A DNA stretch of 64,000 bases from Ureibacillus sp. (lineage in GTDB: Bacteria; Bacillota; Bacilli; Bacillales_A; Planococcaceae): contig JAPSJC010000001.1 of assembly GCA_031178355.1 (NCBI GenBank), positions 60,669-124,668 on the forward strand. The letters run 5' to 3'. The notes under the pieces were generated by a model. It saw nothing but the letters and a program-made list of their open reading frames with translations, was not told where the DNA came from and made no database searches. Position numbers and translations under genes: made by a program. Of this stretch, positions 46,508 through 55,604 are shown in pieces. The number at the start of each line of letters is the position of its first letter. The first letter of the stretch is position 1.

Positions 46508-47887
46508 TTAACTTAATTCATGAGAATGATCTTGATTATTATAGATATCCTTATCTAATTCTCCTGTAATACGCGCTGTAGTTACACCTGACACCATTGA
46601 CCCACTGACATTGACCGCAGTGCGTCCCATATCAATTAGTGGTTCTACAGATATCAGTACTCCTGCAAGGGCAACAGGTAAGTTTAATGCAGATAACACA
46701 ATGATAGCTGCAAATGTTGCTCCACCACCAACACCAGCTACACCAAAAGAACTTATAGCTACAATTACAATTACTGTAGCAATAAACATTGGTTCTAGTG
46801 GATTTTGGCCAACAGTCGGAGCAATCATAATTGCTAACATTGCAGGGTATACACCAGCGCATCCGTTTTGACCAATCGATAAACCAAATGAACTTGAAAA
46901 ATTGGCAATTCCTTCTGGAACACCTAATCGATCGGTTTGTGTTTTTAAATTTAAAGGTAACGTACCTGCACTTGAACGTGATGTAAAGGCAAACAATAAA
47001 GTCTCAGAAGTTTTCTTAACATAGGTAATAGGACTAAGACCTGAAAGAAATATAATTAATAAGTGAATAACAAACACAATCGTTAATGCAACGTAGGATG
47101 CGATTATAAATTTCCCTAAGTTATAAATGGCATCAAAATCACTTAGAGCAAGTGTACGAGCCATTATTGCTAATATTCCATAGGGGGTTAATCGTAAAAC
47201 AATTGTGACGATGCCCATGACTAGTGAATAGATGGCCTCAATACCTTTTTTTACTGTTTTTGATCTTTCTTCATCTTTACGAAGGATTCTTAAATAGGAG
47301 TATCCTAGGAAAGCAGCAAAAATAACGACGGCAATTGTTGAAGTTGGCCGGGCTCCTGTTAAATCTAAAAATGGATTGGCAGGGAATAGCGATAAGATTT
47401 GTTCAGGAAATGAAGTAACTTCATTTTGTCTTTCCTCTAACGAAGCACCACGCTCTTTTTCAGCTTCACCTTGAACTAGTTCGGAAGCATCTAAATTAAA
47501 TATAGTGGATGAAAAAATCCCAACAACTGCGGAAACAGCAGTTGTCCCAATTAAAATAAATAATATTAATCCGGCTATTTTCCCGAGATTTGTCCCTAAT
47601 TTTAATTTTGTAAAAGCAGAAAGTATAGATATAAATACTAATGGCATTGCAACCATTTGTAATAATTTAACATAACCTGAACCGATGATATTATACCAAA
47701 GGACTGTATTGCTTACTTCATCTGAAGTTGAACCGTATACTAATTGCAGGCTTACACCTAATAATATTCCAAGACCTAATCCTGCAAATACACGGTTCGA
47801 AAATTTAACATGCTTTTTGCTTAAATATCTTAAAATGAATATAAAAATAATTAGTATAGTTACATTGAGTAGAATAGCGATAGCCAA
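46508..47887 (-). CDS. tcyP: L-cystine uptake protein TcyP
   Basis: TcyP is a sodium-coupled cystine symporter of the DAACS family. The 459-residue protein has eight to nine membrane segments and the family motifs LLFAFTSRSSAGTLPLNLKT and FSSSFGLSIGQNGCAGVYPA; length agrees with B. subtilis TcyP (463). It differs clearly from the other DAACS member in the window (31624-32886). The start is TTG 47887 behind GGAGGAGG on its strand. It is probably monocistronic. The C terminus ends NNQDHSHELS. Confidence 0.93.
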   Translation of the reverse strand: MAIAILLNVTILIIFIFILRYLSKKHVKFSNRVFAGLGLGILLGVSLQLVYGSTSDEVSNTVLWYNIIGSGYVKLLQMVAMPLVFISILSAFTKLKLGTNLGKIAGLILFILIGTTAVSAVVGIFSSTIFNLDASELVQGEAEKERGASLEERQNEVTSFPEQILSLFPANPFLDLTGARPTSTIAVVIFAAFLGYSYLRILRKDEERSKTVKKGIEAIYSLVMGIVTIVLRLTPYGILAIMARTLALSDFDAIYNLGKFIIASYVALTIVFVIHLLIIFLSGLSPITYVKKTSETLLFAFTSRSSAGTLPLNLKTQTDRLGVPEGIANFSSSFGLSIGQNGCAGVYPAMLAIMIAPTVGQNPLEPMFIATVIVIVAISSFGVAGVGGGATFAAIIVLSALNLPVALAGVLISVEPLIDMGRTAVNVSGSMVSGVTTARITGELDKDIYNNQDHSHELS

Positions 47888-48086
47888 TTAACATCATTCC
47901 TCCTCCTAAATAAAACTTTTTGAAAAATAAAACTTGAAATGTTACCATATGAATTCAATAATTATTTTGAGATAGTTGATTAAGAACTATGTGTAAATAG
48001 GAATTAGTATTTCTTTCATATATTGGTTATGCAATAAGAGGAAGAAATTTACTATTTAATGATGTATAAGAGAAGGGACGAGCAAA

Positions 48087-48716
48087 ATGAAATCACCATA
48101 TAATTTTAACTACTTACCACCAACAAATGTGGGTATTAATGAGGCAAGAAGTATTTTTTTATTTCACGGACTAGGAAGTAATGAAGAGGATTTACTACAA
48201 CTTGTAGATATTTTTAAAGGAAATTACCACATTTTTAGCCTAAGAGGTCCTATAACGCATCGACCGGGTTTTGCATTCTACACGTTTGAAGAAGAAGGGA
48301 AACCAGTTAGAGATGTGTTTGACAAAATGATATCATTTACGCTTGATTTCATTAATGAAGCAATTAACGAATATCAATTAGATAAAAATAAAATTTTTTT
48401 AATGGGGTTCAATCAAGGTGCAGTCGTTTCTCAAACGTTGGCGCTCTTCTTAGGAAATGAAATTGCCGGAACCATAGCTCTTAGTGGTTTTATACCTGAA
48501 TTTGTTAAAAATGAATATAAAAAAGACCATTTAGAAAATGCAAAAGTATTTATTTCTCATGGTGAGTTTGATTATGATTTTCCGATCAGTTGGGGAATAA
48601 ACAGCAAAGAATTTTTTGAAGATTACGGTGCACAGGTTACATACAATTCATACCCAGTTGGTCATGGTGTATCCCCAGAAAACCTAAAAGATTTAATTGC
48701 CTTTATACAACGATAA
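48087..48716 (+). CDS. Alpha/beta hydrolase (carboxylesterase/phospholipase family) with Asn in place of the nucleophile
   Basis: The 209-residue protein fits the small carboxylesterase/phospholipase family: FLFHGLGSNEEDLLQL (oxyanion region), Asp162 in HGEFDYDFP and His193 in VGHGVSPE complete the acid and base of a triad. The nucleophile elbow, normally GFSQG, reads GFNQG here: residue 109 is Asn (AAT, 48411-48413). The open frame is otherwise intact and has a good ribosome-binding site (GAAGGGACGAG at 48072-48082). It may be catalytically dead, or have a different activity. It is followed by its own terminator. Confidence 0.85.
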   Translation: MKSPYNFNYLPPTNVGINEARSIFLFHGLGSNEEDLLQLVDIFKGNYHIFSLRGPITHRPGFAFYTFEEEGKPVRDVFDKMISFTLDFINEAINEYQLDKNKIFLMGFNQGAVVSQTLALFLGNEIAGTIALSGFIPEFVKNEYKKDHLENAKVFISHGEFDYDFPISWGINSKEFFEDYGAQVTYNSYPVGHGVSPENLKDLIAFIQR

Positions 48717-48740
48717 ATAAAATAAATTACAACTCATTAC

Positions 48741-48777
48741 AACTCCGCGAACAAGGTTAATTGTTCGTGGGGTTTTT
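48741..48777 (+). terminator. Intrinsic terminator after the hydrolase gene
   Basis: CCGCGAACAA (48745-48754) pairs with TTGTTCGTGG (48761-48770) and is followed by GGTTTTT. Confidence 0.9.
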
Positions 48778-49222
48778 AAGTTTTCAATAGGATTTTTATA
48801 TTGAATTAGTACAACTCTGTAAGTCCTGCTTATTTTATTGGACAGATTTAATTTTTTGCTCATATTCTCATTCAACATTACGTAAGATAGTTTTAAATAA
48901 CTCGTCTATAGATTACCTCTCATTTAAATACTCAGTGTAAATTAGGAGAAACACTATTGATATGGCGGTTGTAACTTTTTGTACGAAGTCTATTTCAGGA
49001 TGTTAATTCTGTAATGTCAGAACAACCAGCAACTCCAACTGCAGGAGTAGTATTCTAAGTGCTATTATTTTTCGTTTTTATGATTAACTACAGTTTTTAT
49101 TACACAAGTTCAAATTATATATTTACGAATCATTATAGCAAGTATAAGAATACTCACACATACTTAGATAAATAATTCGACTTAAGTTTGTGACACATAC
49201 TCTATTGCGAAGGGAAGAAGGA
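48778..49222. other. Gene-poor gap
   Basis: About 445 bases without a supported gene. A few very short frames exist (for example ATG 49015 encoding SEQPATPTAGVVF) but none has both a ribosome-binding site and a meaningful length. I see no inverted repeat or promoter that I would assign. Confidence 0.5.
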
Positions 49223-49351
49223 ATGAAGATTGATGATGAGATTTTAGATAAACTAGGCACATACTTTGTCTATCATGATATTTTTAACCGTTATGGTATC
49301 ACATTTGAAACATTTGTAGACCGTTGGTTACGTGGAATATTAGATGTATAA
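49223..49351 (+). CDS. Small hypothetical protein (42 residues)
   Basis: ATG 49223 lies behind AAGGGAAGAAGGA (49210-49222) and encodes MKIDDEILDKLGTYFVYHDI followed by FNRYGITFETFVDRWLRGIL, ending DV. The composition is that of a folded helical micro-protein with mixed aromatic and charged residues, not random sequence. It ends exactly where a large terminator-like palindrome begins. I do not recognise a family. It was missed by a length cut-off, so it is reported on ribosome-binding site, composition and terminator. Confidence 0.6.
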   Translation: MKIDDEILDKLGTYFVYHDIFNRYGITFETFVDRWLRGILDV

Positions 49352-49446
49352 AAAAAGTATCTCTGAAGGTGAACTACCCCGTTAAAATTAGATTAGTGTC
49401 TAACTTTTACGGGGCAGTTTTTTAAACCTTTAGAGATACTTTTTTT
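49351..49446. terminator. Bidirectional terminator with a nested IS-end-like palindrome
   Basis: Outer arms AAAAAAGTATCTCT (49351-49364) and AGAGATACTTTTTT (49432-49445) make a two-way terminator for the small gene and the convergent nucleotidase gene. Inside is a second palindrome: TGAACTACCCCGTTAAAATT from 49370 faces AACTTTTACGGGGCAGTT (49402-49419), both resembling terminal repeats of IS3/IS150-type elements. Confidence 0.75.
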
Positions 49447-49447
49447 A

Positions 49448-50026
49448 CTAAAAATTACGTTTAATCCAGTCATTCGCTTCTAACCAATTTTTAACACGAA
49501 TCACATTTTTTGGGACTAATTCTCTGTTATAAGGTGTATCAAATAATATGACTGGAATATTTAACTCTTCTGCAAGATTAACTGCATTGTCATGTTTATC
49601 TTCAAAAAAGATGTCTACATTATGTTTTTTGGCCGCCTCTAATTTGTTATGGCTACCTATTAATTCAATATGATGATATGGTACTTTATTTTCTTCAAAC
49701 CATTGTTGTGTGACCTGAAAGACCTTTTCGTCACGTGCAGATATGTAATACAATTCATAAAGTGATTGCCATTCATTCAAAATGACTTGAGCATCTTTTG
49801 CTAAATCACTTACTGAATACATATAAGCTTCGTTTTCTTTAAACCATTTGGCAAATTCTTGCCGATCAATTGGTTGTGTAAAGGCACTTAAAAAATCATA
49901 TTCAATTACATCTTCTAAAACGATGTTCGTATTATATTGTTTATTAATATGTGGAATAAGAGTATCGGCAGTTGTTACAGTGCCATCAATATCAATTCCA
50001 AAACGAGGTTTTTCTTTTTTGTTCAT
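49448..50026 (-). CDS. yqfW: Putative nucleotidase (HAD, YqfW type)
   Basis: This 192-residue HAD hydrolase of the 5'-nucleotidase NT5C/YqfW group probably dephosphorylates nucleoside monophosphates. It has motif I FGIDIDGTVT (both aspartates), motif II in LYYISARDEK and a motif III/IV region IELIGSHNKLEAAKKHNVDI followed by FFEDKHDNA. GGAGG precedes ATG 50026 on its strand. It follows ispG by 16 bases on the same strand, and the pairing of yqfW and ispG near zur is as in B. subtilis. The exact substrate is not known. Confidence 0.88.
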   Translation of the reverse strand: MNKKEKPRFGIDIDGTVTTADTLIPHINKQYNTNIVLEDVIEYDFLSAFTQPIDRQEFAKWFKENEAYMYSVSDLAKDAQVILNEWQSLYELYYISARDEKVFQVTQQWFEENKVPYHHIELIGSHNKLEAAKKHNVDIFFEDKHDNAVNLAEELNIPVILFDTPYNRELVPKNVIRVKNWLEANDWIKRNF

Positions 50027-50042
50027 GAAGAAACCTCCGTAT

Positions 50043-51152
50043 TTATGAATTTGTTGACTCAGCTTTCGCTCTTTCTTCAGCCATTTCAGCAGCTAATTTA
50101 TCAATTTCTTTTTTCAACTCATCTACCATTGTAGCTTCAGGGACTTTACGAACAGTTTTACCTTTCATAAATAGAAGTCCTTCTCCACGAGCACCAGCAA
50201 TTCCAATGTCCGCTTCACGAGCTTCACCTGGTCCATTTACTGCACAACCAAGAACCGCAACTTTTAAAGGTACATCTAATTTTGAAATATATTCTTCTAC
50301 TTCATTTGCAATAGAAATTAAGTCGATTTCAATACGTCCACATGTTGGGCATGAAATTAAAGTCGCCATATTGGAAGCTAATCCAAATGATTTTAATAGT
50401 TCACGAGCAACTTTTATTTCTTCAACAGGGTCTGCAGATAATGAAATACGTAACGTATTACCTAGACCTTTAGATAAGATTGCGCCAAGCCCTGCAGCTG
50501 ATTTAACAGTACCAGCAAATAAAGTACCAGATTCTGTGATGCCAAGGTGAAGAGGGTAGTCAAATGCTCTTGATGCTTTTTCATAAGCTTCAATTGCTAA
50601 GTTTACATCTGATGCTTTCATTGAAACGATAATATCGTGGAAATCTAAGTCTTCTAATATTTTAATATGATGTAATGCAGATTCCACCATACCATCAGCA
50701 GTAGGATAACCATACTTTTCTAAAATATGACGTTCTAACGAGCCTGCATTTACACCGATACGAATTGGAATACCTTTTGCTTTTGCAGCATTTACAACCG
50801 CTTCCACCTTTTCACGGCGACCAATATTACCTGGGTTTATACGAACTTTGTCGATTCCATTTTCTATCGCCATTAATGCTAACTTATAATCAAAATGAAT
50901 ATCCGCAACGAGCGGTATATGAATGCGTTTTTTAATATCTGCGATTGCATTTGCTGCACGTTCATCAGGAACGGCTACACGTACTATTTGACATCCTGCT
51001 TCTTCTAATCGCAAAATTTCTGCTACTGTTGCTTCTACGTCATGTGTTTTCGTTGTACACATGCTTTGAATAAATAACTCATTACTACCACCGATTGTTA
51101 AGTTTCCGACACGGACTGGTCTTGTTTTCGTACGGTGTGTCATTTCATTCAT
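50043..51152 (-). CDS. ispG: 4-hydroxy-3-methylbut-2-en-1-yl diphosphate synthase IspG
   Basis: IspG converts MEcPP to HMBPP, the step before IspH. The 369-residue protein has the TIM-barrel start ([20 protein letters not shown], then [19 protein letters not shown]), the motif [11 protein letters not shown], and iron-sulfur cysteines in [10 protein letters not shown] and [16 protein letters not shown] on its strand supports ATG 51152. yqfW follows closely. Both late MEP-pathway genes are therefore within 13 kb on opposite strands. Confidence 0.96.
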   Translation of the reverse strand: MNEMTHRTKTRPVRVGNLTIGGSNELFIQSMCTTKTHDVEATVAEILRLEEAGCQIVRVAVPDERAANAIADIKKRIHIPLVADIHFDYKLALMAIENGIDKVRINPGNIGRREKVEAVVNAAKAKGIPIRIGVNAGSLERHILEKYGYPTADGMVESALHHIKILEDLDFHDIIVSMKASDVNLAIEAYEKASRAFDYPLHLGITESGTLFAGTVKSAAGLGAILSKGLGNTLRISLSADPVEEIKVARELLKSFGLASNMATLISCPTCGRIEIDLISIANEVEEYISKLDVPLKVAVLGCAVNGPGEAREADIGIAGARGEGLLFMKGKTVRKVPEATMVDELKKEIDKLAAEMAEERAKAESTNS

Positions 51153-51280
51153 GAAAAATTCTCTCCTTTATAAAGGTACATAGATGAAATATAACTTTAC
51201 TCAGAAATGCAATCTAATTGGATTGAGCGAAAAATGAGTACGTCAATCAACAATCTTTTGACGACTGAATAAAGTTAAAA

Positions 51281-51358
51281 GCCTTCGGCGGATGCCACAG
51301 AATTACTAAGATCAATTTCGTTCTTGATAAAAGTATGTGGTCGCAGATATTCCAAGGC
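51281..51358. repeat. Structured intergenic element upstream of ispG
   Basis: Three nested pairs make a long imperfect hairpin: GCCTT (51281-51285) with AAGGC (51354-51358), CCACA (51295-51299) with TGTGG (51336-51340), and ATCAA (51311-51315) with TTGAT (51324-51328). No reading frame is evident. It lies in the leader side of ispG and could be an RNA structure or a small repeat. Confidence 0.5.
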
Positions 51359-51426
51359 GTATTTGAGTTGTACCATCGCCACTCTATTTTATCAGTGTTT
51401 GGAAGGAAAAGACAAGGATATATAGC

Positions 51427-51771
51427 CTATTGATTTGAACAATTATTATATACATTAACATATACAGGAACTTTTATGAGTTCACCTGGTACCATGGCTT
51501 GCTTTTGTAGATGAGGATTTAGTTGGTAAAACTGAACTAATCTTTCTGGTATAGGAACTTCTATTTCAGAAGGGTACGCTGCAAAAAGTGCTTGTGGTGA
51601 ATCTCCTAACTCTGTAATAACAGGAATTGTTTTAATCGTATATTCTTTCTCACAATTTTCACCGAGTTTTGGGCTATCAAATGATGCAAGTGGTATAGTA
51701 CCTTCTGTTAAATCTATCTTTACTACAAATGCAATGATAAATATAATAGCAGTAATAATTAGATAACGCAT
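51427..51771 (-). CDS. Exported protein with LysM-like end (YqfZ-like)
   Basis: This 114-residue protein has one N-terminal hydrophobic segment (LIITAIIFIIAFVVKIDLTE), probably an anchor or signal peptide, and an external part ending in a LysM-like pattern (VQFYQLNPHLQKQAMVPGEL, then IKVPVYVNV). It resembles B. subtilis YqfZ, which occupies the same place between ispG and yqgB. AGGAGGGA on its strand places the start at ATG 51771; the longer frame to 51822 has no support. A wall-associated role is inferred. Confidence 0.75.
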   Translation of the reverse strand: MRYLIITAIIFIIAFVVKIDLTEGTIPLASFDSPKLGENCEKEYTIKTIPVITELGDSPQALFAAYPSEIEVPIPERLVQFYQLNPHLQKQAMVPGELIKVPVYVNVYNNCSNQ

Positions 51772-51823
51772 AAAAATATCCCTCCTTTCTCCACTATATG
51801 AAGACAAGGGGGATTCATGCATA

Positions 51824-52336
51824 CTATTTCACTGGCATTTTTGGATATTTAAGTGTAGCAATAAATAATAGAATAATAGTAATCACAATACCTATTACTG
51901 TCCCTACTAAATTATATATAGGTAAATATGAAAATAGAATGGAAAGTAGAGTTGTCCATGTAATTGCTAACGAGGTAGATCTCCACATATGTCGGTATTC
52001 TCCACGTCTTTTCATAACCTTTAAATAGCCCATTCCAATAAGAGCAAATATACTTACTTGAAAAAATAATAACCCTGTAGTTGTTATAAATAAAATGATA
52101 AAGGCAAATGGATATAATAGCCATTGTATATCTTCAACATATTGAGCTAACCCTTCTAAGTCAAATGCATTGTCATTAGAAACTCCCGTAACAAATTGAA
52201 AAAATGAAAAAATTGTTACAATGGAAGTTAATAAAAATACGTATTGTATAATTTTACTAATAGGTAGCATGCGGTAACTAGCCAATTTTTTTGGGTGAAA
52301 TAAACTATCAATAAAAAGTTGAGAATGTTTTACCAT
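51824..52336 (-). CDS. DUF1189 membrane protein (YqgB-like)
   Basis: The product, about 170 residues, has an N-terminal cytoplasmic segment (LFIDSLFHPKKLASYRMLPI) and four membrane helices. It resembles DUF1189 proteins such as B. subtilis YqgB, also located just before sodA; that family is often longer, so this one may be short. GGAGG at spacing seven favours ATG 52336 over GTG 52342. The yqfZ-like gene follows on the same strand after about 50 bases. Function unknown. Confidence 0.78.
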   Translation of the reverse strand: MVKHSQLFIDSLFHPKKLASYRMLPISKIIQYVFLLTSIVTIFSFFQFVTGVSNDNAFDLEGLAQYVEDIQWLLYPFAFIILFITTTGLLFFQVSIFALIGMGYLKVMKRRGEYRHMWRSTSLAITWTTLLSILFSYLPIYNLVGTVIGIVITIILLFIATLKYPKMPVK

Positions 52337-52634
52337 TTTCACACCTCCACTACTGAAAGTTTACCATGAAAGTTAGTATAGTAAAATGAAATAAATCATT
52401 TGGTTGTAGAAATTACATGTTGAGTTAATAAGTCTTTTTATGAATAAACAAATTGTAGAAAGGTTATAGTTATTAGGGGAATTGAGTAGAAAGTTATTAA
52501 AATCATAATATCTTTTATCAGTCAAAAGACTGAAATGTGTATTTATTAAGTGTCAAATAATTGAATGAAATGGATTTATTTGATAACCTACTAATGTATT
52601 CAGAATTATTTCTAAATCTAGGGAGGAAATACAA

Positions 52635-53240
52635 ATGGCTTATGAATTACCAAAATTAACTTATGCATACGATGCATTAGAACCACACATTGATGCAAAA
52701 ACAATGGAAATCCATCATTCAAAACATCACAACACATATGTAACAAACTTAAATGCTGCTGTTGAAGGTACTGAATTTGCTGGTAAAGATTTATTAGAAC
52801 TAATTTCATCTATTGATGCTCTTCCAGCGGACAAACAAGCTGCTGTACGCAACAATGGTGGTGGACATGCTAACCATTCATTATTCTGGGAAATCCTAGC
52901 TCCTGGTGGTGCAACTGCACCAACTGGTGAATTAGCTTCTGCAATTGATGCTAAATTCGGTAGCGTAGATAGCTTTAAAGAAGAGTTTGCTAAAGCTGCA
53001 ACTGGCCGCTTTGGTTCAGGATGGGCTTGGTTAGTTGTTGATGGCGGCGAAATCGCAATCACTTCAACACCAAACCAAGACTCTCCAGTAATGGAAGGTA
53101 AAACACCAATATTAGGTTTGGACGTTTGGGAACATGCTTACTACCTAAACTACCAAAACCGTCGTCCTGACTACATTTCTGCATTCTGGAATGTTGTAAA
53201 CTGGGATGTTGTTGAAGCAAAATACCAAGCAGCTAAATAA
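52635..53240 (+). CDS. sodA: Superoxide dismutase (Mn/Fe family)
   Basis: SodA dismutates superoxide in the cytoplasm. The 201-residue protein has the metal ligands His27 (in [12 protein letters not shown]), the His in [14 protein letters not shown], and Asp and His in [18 protein letters not shown]. Gly/Gln pattern and the GWAWLV stretch favour the manganese type. GGGAGGAA at 52621-52628 supports ATG 52635. It has more GC at third codon positions than its neighbours, as expected for a highly expressed gene, and its own terminator. Confidence 0.97.
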   Translation: MAYELPKLTYAYDALEPHIDAKTMEIHHSKHHNTYVTNLNAAVEGTEFAGKDLLELISSIDALPADKQAAVRNNGGGHANHSLFWEILAPGGATAPTGELASAIDAKFGSVDSFKEEFAKAATGRFGSGWAWLVVDGGEIAITSTPNQDSPVMEGKTPILGLDVWEHAYYLNYQNRRPDYISAFWNVVNWDVVEAKYQAAK

Positions 53241-53316
53241 TGAATCTGCTTGCAAATTCATTATTTCTGTGACGAAAGCTTTAGCGACAGTCGCGAAATA
53301 ATTATACTTTTAAAAA

Positions 53317-53352
53317 GAGTAAACTTTCATATATGAAGGTTTGCTTTTTTTT
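53317..53352 (+). terminator. Intrinsic terminator after sodA
   Basis: AGTAAACTTTCA (53319-53330) pairs with TGAAGGTTTGCT (53334-53345) with G-U and one mismatch, followed by T7. Confidence 0.85.
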
Positions 53353-53447
53353 ATCGTTTAATTAAGTAATAAAGTTTATCTTTTATTGGTCATGTAAGGT
53401 ATACCAATTTTCATAAAGCGCATATTAACATTGTGGAGGTGACCATA

Positions 53448-53627
53448 TTGGCAAAGGATAAAGAACATAAAAAAGGATTAGATCGTGAAGAGTATGGTTA
53501 TGGATATGATTTAAGTCCAGACGATTTTGATGTAATTGGTCAAAATGATGAGGCAAAAAAAAGTAACATACAAGTGAATAAAGATAGACCTGACAACAAA
53601 CATAACCCATCTAGACTAAACGAATAG
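53448..53627 (+). CDS. Small hydrophilic hypothetical protein
   Basis: I do not recognise this 59-residue protein. It is strongly charged (Lys, Asp, Glu, Asn), with LDREEYGYGYDLSPDDFDVI in the middle, no hydrophobic segment, and is likely disordered. TTG 53448 is well spaced from an excellent GGAGGTGA (53435-53442); GTG 53433 would overlap the binding site. It is monocistronic, with a terminator directly behind it. The clear signals argue for a real gene. Confidence 0.7.
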   Translation: MAKDKEHKKGLDREEYGYGYDLSPDDFDVIGQNDEAKKSNIQVNKDRPDNKHNPSRLNE

Positions 53628-53632
53628 TAGAT

Positions 53633-53683
53633 AAAGTATTTGGCCAAACAACAAAATGAACTTGAGCCAAATACTTTTTTCTT
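53633..53683 (+). terminator. Intrinsic terminator after the small gene
   Basis: AAAGTATTTGGC (53633-53644) and GCCAAATACTTT (53666-53677) are perfectly complementary and followed by TTT. Confidence 0.92.
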
Positions 53684-53880
53684 TTTCAGCTAATAGGAAA
53701 TTGTTCCTAAGCTGAGCCTTTCTAAGCAGATATTTAACGTATGTGATAATTTGCATTAGAAAAATGTCATCTCGATCTATAGTGGAACAAGATATGTTTT
53801 TCTAAATCTTTATCGAAATAAGTTCTATTATATCCTCATTTTACTTAAATTGTAGAAAAGAAAAGAATGGGGAGCAGATC

Positions 53881-54789
53881 GTGATTATTGATGGGGTATT
53901 TTCAGGTGGTGGAATCAAAGGATTTGCATATGTGGGTGCAATGCAAGTATTAGATGAGAAAGGGTTTCATTTTAAACGTGTTGCAGGTACTAGTGCTGGT
54001 GCGATATTAGCTTGCTTTTTAGCAGCGGGGTATAATGCTTCTGAAATTGAAGAGTTATTAGACGAACTCGATCTTAAATCACTTCTAGATCCTCCCAAGT
54101 TTGCTCGTAATCTACCTATTATTAAATGGTTAAATCTTTATTTTCGTATGGGATTATATCAAGGAAAAGCACTGGAAAAATGGTTTTATAAAAAGCTAGC
54201 TGCTAAAGATATCTATACATTCGATGATTTACCTAGAGATTCATTAAAACTTGTTGCCTCAGATTTAACAAATGGTCGCATGGTTATATTACCAGATGAT
54301 TTACCAACATATGGATTTAACTGGAAGACATTCTCCGTTGCAAAAGCGTTACGAATGAGTTGTGGCATTCCATTTTTCTTTGAACCTATTAAATTGAGAG
54401 ATCAAAACAAAAAAGAATGTATTTTTGTAGATGGAGGAATCTTAAGTAATTTCCCGCTTTGGATTTTTGATAATGGTAATAAACAACGCCCATTACTAGG
54501 TTTAAAACTAAGCCATCCAAGTGAGGAATCGAAACCTCATGTAATAAAGAATGGGCTGAATTTATTTGAGGCTCTTTTTTCAACAATGAAAGATGCACAT
54601 GATGAAAGATATATTTCGAGAAAACATGAGAAAAATATAATTTTTATCCCTGTTGAAGAGTATAGTGCTACCAATTTTGAATTGGATCATCACTCAAAAG
54701 AAGCATTAATCAAAATAGGGAGAGAACGCACGGAAAAGTTTTTGGCAAACTGGGTTCCAATGGAAGATGTGCTTTATAGGATAAAGTGA
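53881..54789 (+). CDS. Patatin-like phospholipase
   Basis: This is a lipid acyl hydrolase of the patatin family, 302 residues. It has the oxyanion motif FSGGGIKGFAYVGAM, the nucleophile elbow GTSAG (AGTSAGAILACF) and the catalytic Asp in VDGGILSNFPLW, so the Ser-Asp dyad is complete. There is no signal peptide. GTG 53881 is preceded by GGGGAG at 53870-53875. The substrate is unknown; B. subtilis YqhO is similar. It lies alone between two small genes. Confidence 0.9.
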   Translation: MIIDGVFSGGGIKGFAYVGAMQVLDEKGFHFKRVAGTSAGAILACFLAAGYNASEIEELLDELDLKSLLDPPKFARNLPIIKWLNLYFRMGLYQGKALEKWFYKKLAAKDIYTFDDLPRDSLKLVASDLTNGRMVILPDDLPTYGFNWKTFSVAKALRMSCGIPFFFEPIKLRDQNKKECIFVDGGILSNFPLWIFDNGNKQRPLLGLKLSHPSEESKPHVIKNGLNLFEALFSTMKDAHDERYISRKHEKNIIFIPVEEYSATNFELDHHSKEALIKIGRERTEKFLANWVPMEDVLYRIK

Positions 54790-54850
54790 CAATTCAAAAG
54801 TAATAATAAAAGTAGCACCCCTTACAGTAATATTTAAAGGAGATGACATT

Positions 54851-55279
54851 ATGACAAAAGCAAGTAAAGAGATTGCCGAAAAGATTTTAGAAGACAATCT
54901 GGTAGGGACAATGGCAACGATTGAAGGAAATAAACCGCATTCCCGATATATGACTTTTTTTAATGACAACTTTACTTTATATACGGTTACAAATAAAGAC
55001 ACACATAAGGTAGATGAACTATCAAAGAATCCCTATACTCATATCCTAATTGGGTATGATGGAAATGGATTAGGGGATTCATTTTTAGAAATTGAAGCGA
55101 AAGTAGAAATATCGTCTGAAGTTTCAATTCGGGAGAAGGTTTGGAATGATTCGTTAAGTGATTGGTTTGAAGGTCCAGATGATCCTGAAATGATTGTTTT
55201 AAAAGTAGTACCATCACAAATTCGGTTAATGAACACTAAAGGGTATGAACCAACAATTGTGGATTTCCATCCTGAATGA
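54851..55279 (+). CDS. General stress protein 26-like (FMN-binding split barrel, YdaG type)
   Basis: This 142-residue protein of the pyridoxamine 5'-phosphate oxidase-like split-barrel family resembles B. subtilis general stress protein YdaG. It has IAEKILEDNLVGTMATIEGN at the start, SRYMTFFNDNFTLYTVTN, and a conserved EIEAKVEISSEVSIREKVWN block with DWFEGPDDPEMIVLKV. Such proteins bind FMN or haem-like ligands; the enzymatic role is unknown. AAGGAGATG at 54837-54845 supports ATG 54851. A sigmaB promoter was not recognised. Confidence 0.87.
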   Translation: MTKASKEIAEKILEDNLVGTMATIEGNKPHSRYMTFFNDNFTLYTVTNKDTHKVDELSKNPYTHILIGYDGNGLGDSFLEIEAKVEISSEVSIREKVWNDSLSDWFEGPDDPEMIVLKVVPSQIRLMNTKGYEPTIVDFHPE

Positions 55280-55376
55280 AGCGCCTGTAACGGAAATCGA
55301 CGATTTCTATATGTATTGTATAATGGAAAAAAGACGCAAAAAATCTATAATTCTTTGAGTTAGTCTACAGTCTGAC

Positions 55377-55403
55377 AGCTAGCATATTTGCTAGCTTTTT
55401 TTT
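55377..55403 (+). terminator. Intrinsic terminator after the stress protein gene
   Basis: AGCTAGC (55377-55383) and GCTAGCT (55390-55396) with a six-base loop, followed by T7. The following AT-rich stretch up to 55562 shows no gene. Confidence 0.9.
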
Positions 55404-55562
55404 ATTAAATTTTCATTCTAGGCCATTTTAGTATTAAAAAGTAGTCGGTCCAAAAACTGATTGACCTTCGTCTATCATATTTTATTTTAGACATTTCATA
55501 CAAAAAGAGGATTTTTATAGGTAAAAATTTAATCATTAAGTACATATATTTAAAATTTTCTA

Positions 55563-55577
55563 AATTATAAAATAATT
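55563..55577 (+). promoter_or_regulatory. Dyad shared by the glcD and TRAP promoters, copy 1
   Basis: AATTAT-AAA-ATAATT lies within about 30 bases that match the region before the TRAP operon at roughly 25 of 30 positions (55551-55580 versus 59671-59700). It is 27 bases upstream of glcD. A likely operator or promoter part for the CdaR-type regulator encoded between the two sites. Confidence 0.55.
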
Positions 55578-55604
55578 ATAAACGATTTTATTGAGGTGAG
55601 TGGA

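Noticed and set aside
31624..47887. The idea that both DAACS transporters share function because both end in a DHSH-type tail
   Set aside because: The core motifs differ clearly (dicarboxylate versus cystine types), and short His-containing tails are common by chance.
49015..49059. Tiny frame SEQPATPTAGVVF after the hydrolase gene
   Set aside because: It has only 14 codons and no ribosome-binding site, so it cannot be told from chance.
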